From positions 57,829,915 to 57,893,914 of the forward strand of contig OX387183.1 in assembly GCA_947561395.2 (NCBI GenBank): DNA of 64,000 bases. Direction: 5' to 3'. Shown here in pieces: positions 23,655 through 33,716 of this stretch; positions within the stretch are counted from its first letter, which is position 1; the number at the start of each line of letters is the position of its first letter. This DNA comes from Buxus sempervirens. Its lineage: Eukaryota; Streptophyta; Magnoliopsida; Buxales; Buxaceae. Below the pieces are notes generated by a model that did no database searches, was not told the origin of the DNA, and saw only the letters and a list, made by a program, of their open reading frames with translations. The position numbers and the translations under genes are program-made.

Positions 23655-24440
23655 CAAATTTCATTACTACCAACAACCCAATCCCCATAAACAGTTCTCC
23701 AAATCAGATATTTCCAACAACCCAATCCCCAAAACAAAAGATAGAAAAGAAGACGAAAAACAAAAAACGTGGATGGTTTATATGATCGATCGTTTCCATG
23801 GTAAGAAGTAGATGGAAAAGAAGACGAAAAACAAATTTCATTGTTACCTGCGATGAGATGAGTCGTCGAAGAGCGCTTCCTGGAGTGAACCTCGCGGAGA
23901 GAGGACCAGAGAGAGAGTGAGCAAGCTTTCTGGAGTGAAAAACAGATAGAGAGAGAGAGGCTTCGTCCTGGATGGAGCAAACGCAATCTCCTTTGGTTTC
24001 TTCTCGAAGGGGATGCGAAGGAGAAGGAACACTAAGCGATTAGGGCATCAGGACATTCGATTAGGGATTTCGATTAGGGATTTCGACTAGCGATCAGGAC
24101 ATTCGATTAGGGATTTCGATTAGCGATCAGAGCTTCCTGGCGATTAGGGATTTCGATTTCTCTCTTGGAGAAGGTTGAACGAACGAAGAAGGTGATCACT
24201 GATTAGGGCATTTCAATCTCTCGCTTGGAGAAAGGCAAACGAAGAGAAGAAAAGAGCGTTATAAACAAGGGTATTTTCGCCATTTTAGAAAAATCGCCAA
24301 CGCCGTTTGCGACCAAAGTAACGGCAGGGGGTGTAACGGACGCTTTTCCAAACTACGGGGTAGTAAGTGATCGCTTTTGAACCACAGGGGGTGTCCGTGA
24401 CACTTTCCCAAACCTCGGGGGGTGTTAGTGTAAATTTCCC
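23655..24440 (-). repeat. Right terminal inverted repeat of the Mutator-like element
   Basis: It is the inverted partner of 12940-13640. It has the same CT-rich leader and splice donor in minus orientation (near 23845), so it could drive the minus-strand GRF gene. It differs from the left arm by small indels, such as the extra TAGGGATTTCGATT repeats near 24060-24130 and a partial duplication near 23690-23740. Confidence 0.85.
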
Positions 24441-24517
24441 ATTAATTTATTACGTAGTCGTTGAGGAAACACGTTCTGAAACGTATGAGGATTCTTGGAA
24501 GCATCACTTACGGAATG

Positions 24518-24723
24518 AAATCGTCTGCCATGTCCCCTGAAATGCTCCCTGACGTGGCGGTGAGATGCAGCCATGTGGACCATCTCACGGCCACTATTTT
24601 TTCATATGTTATAAGTGTATCAAGTGGGCCTCACATGAAAAAACAGTGGCCATGAGATACTCCACATTGCAGCATCTCATGGCCATATCAGGGAGCATTT
24701 CAGGGGGACATGATAGACGATTT
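24518..24723. mobile_element. 206-bp MITE with 35-bp inverted ends
   Basis: The left end AAATCGTCTGCCATGTCCCC and the complement of the right end AAATCGTCTATCATGTCCCC match closely and continue CTGAAATGCTCCCTGA. It sits in the right arm of the CACTA element. The target duplication was not resolved. A looser relative may lie at 28400-28580 and 44525-44710 (GATCGTCTGTC ... GAGATGCA). Confidence 0.65.
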
Positions 24724-24825
24724 GAACTCATCGCTTATTGTTTCTCTTTCAAATGCCTTCAATGCTTAAGGCTTTGGTATCTGGAGATGTCATTTTTAAT
24801 ATCTGGAGCGTTCATTTTTGTAGTG

Positions 24826-26775
24826 ATATTCACAAAATAATATGGACTAATTGTTATTTTTTTTAATGGGGAAAAGGAAACCAAAATATATTATTGAATT
24901 AAGATCTTGCAAAAACATGGCCTCTGGCATCATCAAAAAGAAGAGTAGAGAGAAAGGAGGGAGGGGAGTGAAGCCACATACATGCATATGAACTATTATG
25001 GACTAATCGTATGGTTTAATGAATATTGAAGATTATTTTATGACAACTCTAATTGATTTCCTACCCTTTTTTTTAAAATATATTTTTAATTAGTATGTCA
25101 ACATATAGTAAAACTAATACGAATAGATGAATACGAAGATTGTAAGGATTTTTCAACAACATAATCAAAATTATAAAAAAAAAAAAGTACTAGAACCAAA
25201 CCTATGTCTTTGTGCATTATTTATGCTTGATTTTAGGCCTAAAAATGGGGCTTGCCTGGGCTTGGGCATGCATATGGACTCCTATTCGAATTTGGTGTAG
25301 GCAAGAGGTTTTTTAATCATATGGGCTTGCCTGCAGCCTAAGTTCATTTAATCATACCTTTATCTGGTCTACCAAACAACCTAACAAAGATAAAATTTAG
25401 CCAAGAGGAAAGGAATTAAGGTCCTGCCAACTTAAGCGGTAAAGCCTCAGGAGCGAATCTTGCCTTAACTCCCCAGTCTCCCTTCCCTTAAGTCCTCGGC
25501 ACTCAGGGTGACCTGTTCGAGGACCTATCTTTAATCTGGTCTTCCCCAAGCGATTCATGCATGCGGTTTTACTATACATAACAAAAGATTAACATACACT
25601 TGCAATAGATATTAAGATTTTTGTCACTGTTGTGCAAACTGCAAAATCCTATGGGAGTACGTTTCCACACAACAACATCCACATAAAAATAAATTGAAAA
25701 AAGAAAAGAAAAAATGGAAAACTGATTGGTTTTAGAGCAGCAGTCACTTCCTATTCTAAGGATGCCATCATTAAAATACTAAAACCATTTGGTTCATTAT
25801 ATTTAATAATTGGTTGACTAATAATTAACCAAATAAAATTGCAAGAAGGGAGCTGGTTTCTGATCAGTTCATGAAGTACTGCTTTCAAAACTGATGCATT
25901 GTGGTTTTCAAAATGCTGGTTGGTTCATTAATTGAGTCCTAATTGGAAAAAGCCACCGATTGATCCGAATTAGGAGGTTTAACACCATTCTCAAGGGGAA
26001 TGGAGAGAAATTCAAGGTCCAAACTGGATGCACCATTCTGGTTCTAGAACGTCAATGTCCGCAAGGCGTTCTAGAACAAGTCTTTCTCTCCTTTAATTTT
26101 TTTGGTAAGCAAACTAGCAATTTATTAAAATTCAAGGTTATGTACGGAACCACTAAGGTACATCCAATGTAATTCAAATATCCAAATGCCAATTCTTAGT
26201 ACATATATTTATATATTTGCTAGTCGAGGTATCCAAGCTAGCTTACGTACACCACGACTAATTTGGGGGCTTGAGCAGTCCCCCGCCCCTGTCCCACATA
26301 AACGGGTATTACCAGGCCAAAGGCCTTGGGTGGCCCCAAAGAATTAATAGCATCTAAGAGGTTCCAACACCTTAGACCTTGGGGGGAGCATACCCCCAGG
26401 CCCCAAGTCTGAGACCTTGGAGAGAGCATACCAATTCTTGGTATATATGTAGTCTAGATTCTAAAACAAGTAACTCTAGCAACCTATGTGTTACTGCAAC
26501 ATTTATTAGGTCTTAAACATGGTAATATATTAGGACCTTGCATCTCCTCTTACAAAAATGAAAAAAAAAAAAGGTACCTTGCGTCTCCTTAGCTGCCGTA
26601 TTGATCAACTGAAGAATGATTTCATAGCTTCAAAATGGAAATTTCTGGGAGAAGATGAATATGTACATAGCTATATACAAAGGGAGAGAAGATAAATATA
26701 AACATCATATATTCATAATCTAGGAATTATTTTACATGCTCTATCTAGATGAGCATGCGAGTGCCTCTTATAAGA
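24826..26775. repeat. Segment Y1, duplicated downstream flank of an F-type LecRK
   Basis: Y1 is near-identical to 39518-41999 (Y2) and to 54188-54974 plus 58990-60107 (Y3). In Y3 it leads into the intact gene F; in Y1 and Y2 it leads into a truncated F-type remnant. It holds a SINE-like piece and no genes; the small frames here are not conserved in Y3. Confidence 0.85.
25420..25570 (+). mobile_element. tRNA-derived SINE-like sequence
   Basis: GCCAACTTAAGCGGTAA resembles a Pol III A box and GGAGCGAATCTTG a weak B box, about 25 bp apart, as in plant tRNA-derived SINEs. Copies lie at 40651-40797 and 54779-54935 as part of the Y segments. No folding tRNA is present. The assignment is tentative. 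Confidence 0.4.
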
Positions 26776-27072
26776 TCATCGGCCTTGAGAGATAAAGGAG
26801 TCTGCAACAGATGATAATCGAGTCGTTTCCTTCTCCTGAAAAGAAGGAATCGAAATAGGGAAATCATCATTCCCTTCAACGTGCACAAATTTCAGGCGAC
26901 GATCATCCATAGCAAGCGATGACGACTCCGGTAGAGGTGCATCTCCATCCAAATATTGCACAACTTGTCACATGCTTGCCCTGGCTGTGGGAAGGGAGTG
27001 AGAGCATAGCAATCCTAGCTCCACTACCAACTCGATCCATCTCCTCTCTTACGTAATCTGTACCCAAGTTGG
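26776..27072 (-). pseudogene. 3' remnant of an F-type lectin receptor kinase (Y1)
   Basis: The last 60 residues (DGDAPLPESSSLAMDD ... SSVADSFISQGR) match the C-terminus of gene F. Upstream the frame is disturbed, though [11 protein letters not shown] is still recognisable. Homology stops abruptly after ACCCAAGTTGG at 27072, where GATTGTGCTTGGCCC follows. The same break occurs in Y2 at 42292, so the gene body was lost before Y1 and Y2 separated. Confidence 0.85.
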
Positions 27073-27194
27073 ATTGTGCTTGGCCCAATCCAAAGTTTAC
27101 TAGCCAAACTCACCTTTGATCCACCCTAACCCAAACATTATTATTTGAGTTTAGGTTGGCCCAAACAAAATATAATTTTTTGAAGAAATTATAA

Positions 27195-27415
27195 AAATCA
27201 AGAACAGTTGGTGCAGCATTTAGGAGCAGTGTTTCGTCGTTGGACTAGTGGAGATGTATTGTGAATTGTGGAACATGAGTAGAAATATTAGAAAAAAAGA
27301 AGAAGAATATACAAATTTAAGTGGTTTGGCCATGTGCCTATGTCCACTATGTATGACAAAATTTCTATTAAAAAGAAATCGAATATGGTTACATCAATGT
27401 ATATATACCAACTTT
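27195..27415 (+). mobile_element. L1-type LINE reverse transcriptase remnant
   Basis: In one frame near 27305 the sequence reads KFKWFGHV and just upstream VEMYCELWNMS, which resemble the VAEMRMLRWM ... RLRWFGHV wording near the C-terminus of plant LINE reverse transcriptases. Stops interrupt it. A second copy lies at 42425-42645. Old fragment; coding capacity is lost. Confidence 0.45.
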
Positions 27416-28854
27416 AAACCAGGTAATTCTTGAAATCCCAAAAATACCCTATACTGTACCGTGAGGGATTTCGACCATAGGGTCCCTAAAGTCCTTCACC
27501 TTGGACCCAAAATATGAATCACCGTTTCTAACAAGATGAAACATGATGTGGCTCCAGCTAATATTTACCGTCTTGTAAGGGGGTTATATAATTCTTGTCG
27601 GAGAGGAGGCCAGGCGCAAGTTTCATTTCTTACGAACTAATTGTTACAATTATATCTAGCAAACGAACATTTCCTCAATACATTAAAGAATGCATCTCTC
27701 AATTATTGCGATTGGAATAGAACGATGGATGGGCTTATAATTGATTGAACCCCATTTGGAAAGGCCACCGATTCATCAGAACCACAGCTAAGGGCGAGGG
27801 AGCAAACTGTCCTACCTGATTGGACCACTCGGACTGTAGGACATTGTTTGTAAACCGCGCTAGACCTTTAGCAAGGATGAATTCACTCCTGTGGTTGTGA
27901 ATCTAGTGATTCCACGTTACCTCAAATGCTACAAAAGGAGTGATCGTCTAAATCTGATTTAGGCTCCCAGCCCATCCCGTTATTAAAAAAATTTTATATG
28001 GCCCTTTACCCAAAAATCATATGGCTTTCCAGGCCTAAGTGGGTTGAGGTAGTCAGAAACACTAATTGGAAACTGAATCGGCTAATTAAGTAGGGCCATG
28101 GCAATGGGATAGGTTAATCCGGTACCCGCTCCAAATGGGTAAGGTTTGATAAGTGTTATATTGGGTTCGGATCAAATTAGGGTTTAGCTCAACCAGACCC
28201 TAACTCATTCCAAAGCCAACCTTAATAATACATATAATATAAGTAATTAAAGTATTGTCACGTTGACCTGATCCGTTATCAACCCAATAGGGCCAAGAGT
28301 ATGTTTGGCATGGGCTAAACTCTTACCCGAAAAATTGGGTTTGGCCAACCTGGTCTCATTATCATCCCTCCAATGTGGGATAGAAATCTTCGATATGAGA
28401 TCGTCTGTCACCGAGATGCACGGATTTGTGTGAGATTCTGCGAGATGCAACATCTCACCATGACTATTGTTTCAAATATTTCAATATGAAATATAACTTC
28501 ACTTATATTTCACATTGAAAAATGCAGCTGCTACAACCCACAGATGCCGGAGGGCCTACGGCAGCATCTGTGATTGATGCACAACCATCTAAGACTATTG
28601 TATATGTAAGGGCTTTGTGATTGGTGCACAACAGTCCATGTAGAGGATGTGGGCCCACTATTTCAAGGGCAACCTTACCAGCTGCACCAACTTAACCGGA
28701 TACTGTACGGGTCTCAGTTAGAAAGAAACTTGAAACACAAAGGGCAAGACTAATGAGACGTTAAGTTGTCGGCATTCCAAATGGTGGCACGATAACAACC
28801 TAGAAAGTGGACGGTTTAGATAATTTTTGAGATATGTGAAACACGGTAATAAAT
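27416..28854. other. Gene-free spacer between Y1 and LecRK-B
   Basis: It contains the duplicated spacer block (27788-27890), which is the intact form of a site interrupted elsewhere by LINE insertions and a MITE, and a GATCGTCTGTC-type foldback near 28400-28580. Most of it recurs at 42650-45000. No coding region is supported. Confidence 0.6.
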
Positions 28855-29058
28855 CTAGAAGCACGCCGGTGCAAGTCCAGCTTCGCGTGCAAGCCGCGGA
28901 TTAATCAATTGAAGAAAGAAAGATTCCATGTCTTCCAAACAAGATGGGAATTATCAAAATATACTGCTTCGCTAATACGATTATCATACAATCATCATAT
29001 CATAATACACAGATTATATTTAATTCACGTGGTTTCATATAAAGGTTTCTTTATATAA

Positions 29059-31083
29059 TCATCGACCTTGGGAGAGGAACGATTCTGCAACTGATGATGA
29101 TCGATTCACCTCATGCTCCAGAGAAAACGGATACGACATGGCGAAACTATCAAAGCCTTCATGGTTCCCAAAGGTCAGACCACAGTCACCCATGGCAAGC
29201 GATGCCAACTCCGGTACGGGTAGATCTCCGTTCAGAGATTGCACCACTTGTCGCATGCTTGGCCTGCCTGCGGGTAGAGAATGAGAGCAAAGCAACCCCA
29301 GCTTCAACACTAACTCCATTTCCTCCCTCACATAGTCTGTGCCAAGATTGGGGTCGCTGGTCTCCAGGATTGCTCCTCTTTTCCAACATGTGAACACCCA
29401 ATCCACCAAATTCTGATCCTCAGCCCCTGAAGCTGGCGGCCCTATAGGTCTCCTTCCGCAAGCAACCTCCAGCAGAAATGCCCCAAACGCAAACACATCA
29501 GTGCTGGTTGTTGCCTTGCCCGTTCTCGTTAGCTCCGGTGCCAGATAACCCAGTGTTCCGACCACATGAGTTGTCTGAGGATTGCTTCCGTGATCATATA
29601 ATTTTGCCATGCCAAAATCTCCCAATCTACCATTTAGCTCACCATCTAACAACACATTACTGGACTTCACATCTCTGTGAATCACAACTTGTTCCCATTC
29701 TTCGTGAAGATAAAGCAGCCCCGACGCTACGCCTTTGATGATTGGAAATCTTTGGCTCCAAGTCAATCTGACTTTTGGTTGATCAAATAGGAATTTGTCT
29801 AGGCTTTTATTGGGCATGAAGTCATACACCAAAAGAAGCTCTCCTTTCCGTCGACAATAGCCTAGAAGTCGTACCAAGTTCCGGTGCCGGAGCCTGCCAA
29901 CGCTCGCAATCTCTGCCACAAACTCCTTGATTCCTTGCCTCGAGTCATGTGAAACTCTCTTCACTGCAACTTCAATTTTGGAAGTGGGTAGTTTACCTCT
30001 ATAAACCCGACCAAACCCTCCAATTCCGAGGAGTTCCTTTTCCCTGAATCCGTTGGTTGCGATATAGAGATCTTTATATTTGTACCTGTGAGACCCATAT
30101 ACTAACTCCCAATCTTCCAGCACTTCTGCAAACTTCCTCTTCCTTCTTACCATATAAATTATGCCGGAGATGGCCGTGAGCACCAGAGCTGTAATTATTA
30201 TCGGCATCCCAGTGGTCATAATCTTAGATTTCTTTTTAGGCCCTATACGAGGAAGCTTAGGAAGCTGTGAGGGATCCAGTGGTTGAGCTTGCCCATTCAT
30301 CTTGAAACTCCATCCAAGAAGGTAGTGAGATGCGATGACATTACCAGTGGACGAGGAGAAGCCCACATACATGAAGTCGGAGAAGATTGTGGAGAGATCG
30401 GACATCAAAGACAAGAGCGGAATATGGGGTTTAGGCACCTTAACTGGAGCTAATGTCACATTAAGTTGCTTATGTACACCGTCGTAATCTATCCAGACTT
30501 GCATTGGCAGCCCACCTATGAGGCTTAGATTCTTGAATTCACCGTTGTTACCAGTAAAATAACCAGCCGAAGCTGATTTTTCCGACTTTAGGCCATTAAT
30601 ATCGATTCCAACATGGTTATCATCTATGTCACCGAATTCTTGGCTTTGGATTGTATCAATCTCAATAGCAACAATATGATTGGACGGATCGCCATTGTTG
30701 GACCGATTGAATATGCCAAGGTATTGGCTTGGTAGAACTCCAGGGAGTCCTAATGCTGGCGAAATGACAAAGGCAATTCCATGACCGCCTAGGCCTGGAA
30801 ACTTGGTGACGATTGCGAAGACAAAAGTAGTAGAGAAGGAGAAGGCATTACCATTGGACGAGTTCTTGAATGGAACCGGATGAGAGTAGAAGGCATGGCC
30901 CTTCTGTTGCATGGTCTCGTTTGTTAGCATGAGGAGACCATTGTTTGTGATATATGCTAAGCCATCCAGGCTCAGGTTAGCAACTTGGAAGCCATTATAG
31001 ATAAAACCCACATCTTCGGAGGCTGTAAACCTCAAGCGGAGGAGGAGGTGGAGAAAAAACGCCACCAACTTGGAGATCAACAT
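29059..31083 (-). CDS. L-type lectin receptor kinase B (LecRK-IV type)
   Basis: A 674-residue single-exon receptor kinase, almost identical to A. Order: signal peptide (1-22), legume-lectin domain (23-262, EIDT and DDNHVGID kept), membrane helix around residues 289-312, kinase around 348-618. The glycine loop, VAVK lysine, HRD and APE are intact. The activation segment reads DFGMA where the paralogs have DFGLA, a mild change. It lacks two residues found in A (GLPGVLPS and KLPRIG). The ATG is fixed by the signal peptide and by the paralogs; a TATA-like core lies about 50 nt upstream. It should sit in the plasma membrane and bind an extracellular ligand through the lectin domain, which cannot be named here. 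Confidence 0.95.
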   Translation of the reverse strand: MLISKLVAFFLHLLLRLRFTASEDVGFIYNGFQVANLSLDGLAYITNNGLLMLTNETMQQKGHAFYSHPVPFKNSSNGNAFSFSTTFVFAIVTKFPGLGGHGIAFVISPALGLPGVLPSQYLGIFNRSNNGDPSNHIVAIEIDTIQSQEFGDIDDNHVGIDINGLKSEKSASAGYFTGNNGEFKNLSLIGGLPMQVWIDYDGVHKQLNVTLAPVKVPKPHIPLLSLMSDLSTIFSDFMYVGFSSSTGNVIASHYLLGWSFKMNGQAQPLDPSQLPKLPRIGPKKKSKIMTTGMPIIITALVLTAISGIIYMVRRKRKFAEVLEDWELVYGSHRYKYKDLYIATNGFREKELLGIGGFGRVYRGKLPTSKIEVAVKRVSHDSRQGIKEFVAEIASVGRLRHRNLVRLLGYCRRKGELLLVYDFMPNKSLDKFLFDQPKVRLTWSQRFPIIKGVASGLLYLHEEWEQVVIHRDVKSSNVLLDGELNGRLGDFGMAKLYDHGSNPQTTHVVGTLGYLAPELTRTGKATTSTDVFAFGAFLLEVACGRRPIGPPASGAEDQNLVDWVFTCWKRGAILETSDPNLGTDYVREEMELVLKLGLLCSHSLPAGRPSMRQVVQSLNGDLPVPELASLAMGDCGLTFGNHEGFDSFAMSYPFSLEHEVNRSSSVAESFLSQGR

Positions 31084-31133
31084 GACAAAGCTTACAAGAC
31101 TTTCGAGTGCAGTGACCTCTTCACCACTTCCAT

Positions 31134-31139
31134 CTTATA
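31134..31139 (-). promoter_or_regulatory. Likely TATA box of LecRK-B
   Basis: Minus-strand CCTTTATAAGATGG lies about 51 nt before the ATG, matching the position in A, D and E. Confidence 0.5.
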
Positions 31140-31578
31140 AAGGAAGGGCGTGAAAGTAGGATTCAGACTGTCCCCTTGGCAAACATTTAAAGATCTTGAT
31201 CTTGCCACAGGTCCCGTACCAGGACATTTGATTGATCCGAGGAAAGTGGATAAAGGAAAGTGGATAATAGGGTCAACTAACTGGATGGTTAATTCACTGT
31301 TAAGTGAATGGGCGCTAGTCATTAGTTTCCAACTCTGTGGGATGACTAGTCAGAGTTGGAATGAAATGCTGTAACAGACCAGAAATGCATTATTGGGGCA
31401 ATCAATTTCTTCTCAGACCGTTTCTTTCAAACAAATCCTCAGACTTACGTTTATTATGCGACACGCGTCTCTTATCTTAAGCTGGTTATTTTCAAGCTGT
31501 TTCACCGCCAAGTCGTCCCCTTCACCAAGCTGCCTTGAATAATAAAAGGCATATTTTTTAAGAACGTTTAGTCTTGGC

Positions 31579-32121
31579 TAGGGGTGCAACTCGGGTCGGT
31601 TTGGTTCAGGTTGAGGTCAATCCAAGATAAAACCGAAAATATATATAGCCAAACCGAACCGAATTGAAAACCGAAACTACTTAACCGTAAATCGAACTAA
31701 GAATATATAGAAAAGCCAAAACCCAAACCGAACCGAACCGAATTACATGAAAACTATTCGGTTCAATTCGGTTTGGGTTAAATCAATATATTCTTATGCT
31801 TAATCAAGGGTTTTTTTTTCATAATATCCTTAAAGTTTAAAGGTAAACTTTGAAAGTTTAATATATATTATATTTTATATATATAAAATATAGATTATAT
31901 GTTATAATATATATATGAATTCGGTTCAGTTCGGTTCGGTTTAGGGAAATACATGAATTCGGTTTGGTTTCGGTTCGGTTTAACCGAACATGCAACCTAA
32001 AACCGAACCAACTTAGTTAAGTTTAGGAATATTTGGACGGAAACCGAACCGAACCAAACCGAACCAAAATCGGTTTGGATCGGTTCAGGTTCAATTTTAA
32101 CCGAGCCGAGTTGCAGCCCTA
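31579..32121. mobile_element. 543-bp hAT MITE rich in AACCGAACC words
   Basis: The ends are TAGGGGTGCAACTCGG and the complement TAGGGCTGCAACTCGG, flanked by identical 8-bp copies GTCTTGGC (31571-31578 and 32122-32129). The empty site is seen at 9420 and 48622 (TCTTGGCAGGTC). Eight-bp duplications with TAGGG ends fit hAT. The inside is dominated by CGGTTCGGTT/AACCGAACC and a TATA-rich core, with no gene. It is specific to unit B, so it arrived after the units duplicated. Confidence 0.9.
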
Positions 32122-32302
32122 GTCTTGGCAAGTCCATCCCTGGTTAGTATGGATAAGAGCAGCACGAAAATATCTCCGGTCCTCTTTTCAGTACTTATTA
32201 TCCTTTGTTGTTTTCTTTTTGTATTTATTTCCTGTAATAAAGATTTTCGGCAATTATATGAAGCAGGATCCTTTCGATTGTATGAAGCTGGTTCTGTTTC
32301 AT

Positions 32303-32475
32303 GAGTTCACATCCTGTGGTGGCTATCTGCAGCCCCAACGTGAAGCCTTCCACACGATCAAGCCACATGACCATGGAACCGTTAGGTGGGATGTCCATGG
32401 CCACGTGGCTTAATCGTGTGAAGGCTTCAGATTGGCCGGGGTTGCAGACAAGGCCACCACAGGAAGCGAGTTGCC
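32303..32475. mobile_element. 173-bp foldback element
   Basis: CCTGTGGTGGC near the left and GCCACCACAGG near the right, together with GTGAAGCCTTCCACACGAT/ATCGTGTGAAGGCTTC, make a long hairpin. It is absent from the matching sites in units A (9953) and D (49103). The flanks GTTTCAT (32296-32302 and 32476-32482) look like its target duplication. Confidence 0.75.
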
Positions 32476-32870
32476 GTTTCATTGCGTTCTGAGAAGTGGT
32501 AGGTCTTTTTCGATCATTTAAGAATATTGGAGCTTTCGCTAATACAGAGATGTGAGCTGTCACTCGTGATGTTTTTAGGCGAGGAAGACGAGCTAATAAC
32601 AGTGAAAGCAAGATGATGGTGCCGTTGATTTGGTTAGGGCTAAAAAGCTTGAGAGTTTTGGAGTTCTTGGTTTAAGGGACCTGAGATACCTTCCATAGAC
32701 AGAGACATTACAAAGAAAACCGATAGGTATGAGAACGTGTATGTTATTTCGTTGTGAAAAACGGAACGAAGACGTACGATTTTGTTTTCTTTCTTTGATT
32801 CAAGAAGAGTGAGAAGATGGTCGATGAGGCATTTTGCTTACCATCATCTTAAAGGTAATGGATGACAGAA

Positions 32871-33196
32871 CACTGTTTAAAAACCAGTGAGTAACTCGGA
32901 ATACTCAACCGAGTTACTCGGATAGGTCTTGTTGTGAGTTTACTTGCCCTAAAAACCAGGTAATTTTTACTAGGTGGGTAGCTTGATAGAGTAAATCCCA
33001 AAATTTAAATGAGTTTTTCCCTAATTAACCAGATTTTAGATAAAGACTCATTAATTTATAATATATTTCTTACTTATCTTTTAAGATATTATTTTATATA
33101 TATAATAACAAGGCTGGTAACTCGGCCTAGTTGCAGGTAATTACTCAGACAGATAAGTTGCCGAGTTACCAGACCTATTGGGGGTTTTAAACAATG
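32871..33196. mobile_element. hAT-type MITE, unit B copy
   Basis: The ends are CACTGTTTAAAAACC and its near complement GGGGTTTTAAACAATG, flanked by perfect 8-bp copies TGACAGAA (32863-32870 and 33197-33204). Further in, GAGTTACTCGG and CCGAGTTACC words pair. Copies are at 10327-10646 and 49497-49818. It predates the unit duplications. Confidence 0.85.
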
Positions 33197-33325
33197 TGAC
33201 AGAATCATTTTTCATTTCTGGTCTTGCTCTTAATGGAATAATTTCTATTTTCTACCTGAGTGTTCCCACATGTTGTGGAGAATTAAACAGAGTCTTATGT
33301 TGAAATGACGGACATTTTTCGTTTT

Positions 33326-33716
33326 GGAATAGGATTCTCTGTGAAGCGCTTCACAGAGGATCCTCTGTGAAGCAGAAGGTACCCTCGGTTATGGGGGTAC
33401 CTCAGGCAAACAATGGGGTACCTCAGGCAAACACGGGGTACCCCGATCATCTTCATGGAGGTAGAAGGTACCCTCGGTTTATGGGGTACCTCAGGCAAAC
33501 AATGGGTACCCCAGGCAAACATGGGGTATCCGATCATCTTCATGGAGGTACTTCCGGCCTAACAGTGGAGTACCTCTGTCAAAAACAGGGTACCTCAGGT
33601 ACCTCCATGAAGATGATCGGGATACCCCATGTTTGCTTGAGGTACCCCATAAATCAAGGGTACCTCGTGCTTCACAGAGGATCCTCTGTGAAACGCTTCA
33701 CAGAGGATCCTAAGCG
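33326..33716. mobile_element. 391-bp compound foldback element with GGTACC-bearing repeats
   Basis: The outer arms repeat GGATCCTCTGTGAAGC and its complement several times (each arm is itself a palindrome). Inside, a unit of about 85 bp (AAGGTACCCTCGGTT ... CTTCATGGAGGTA) occurs twice directly and then once inverted (GTACCTCCATGAAGATGATC). Flanks TTTCGTTTT (33317-33325 and 33717-33725) are a 9-bp target duplication. It is absent from unit A at 10765. The open frame across it is an accident of the repeat. Confidence 0.85.

Larger units (their letters stand above)
12940..24440. mobile_element. 11.5-kb Mutator-like element with two convergent genes and captured gene fragments
   Basis: Both ends read inward as GGGAAATTTACACTAACACC and carry inverted repeats of about 700-790 bp. 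The flanks are 10-bp near-identical copies, ATTAATTTTT (12930-12939) and ATTAATTTAT (24441-24450), as expected for Mutator-like elements. Inside, left to right: a Nudix exon (14030-14149), a mudrA-type transposase (15278-20220, plus strand), a solo LTR inside it (17041-19496), a PPR fragment (21607-21804), a GRF zinc-finger gene (22176-22868, minus) and a second PPR fragment (23364-23597). The transposase is damaged, so the copy cannot move on its own. It is younger than the CACTA element that contains it. Confidence 0.9.
12550..24825. mobile_element. Non-autonomous CACTA element holding a large Mutator-like element
   Basis: It starts CACTACAAAAG at 12550 and ends TTTTTGTAGTG at 24825. The uninterrupted site is at 54181-54200 (CAATTCCATATTCACAAAAT), and flanks ...CCAT and ATATTCAC... 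fit it. Removing the Mutator insertion leaves about 770 bp, far too small for a CACTA transposase, so this copy is non-autonomous. The left end holds GGCGGTCTTT-type subterminal repeats and a CT-rich leader with a possible splice donor (GAAAAG|GTAATT, near 12890), suggesting captured or element-derived 5' exon sequence. The usual 3-bp target duplication is not clean. Confidence 0.8.

Noticed and set aside
25420-25570. Functional tRNA gene
   Set aside because: Only loose A- and B-box resemblance; no cloverleaf or anticodon arm can be drawn.
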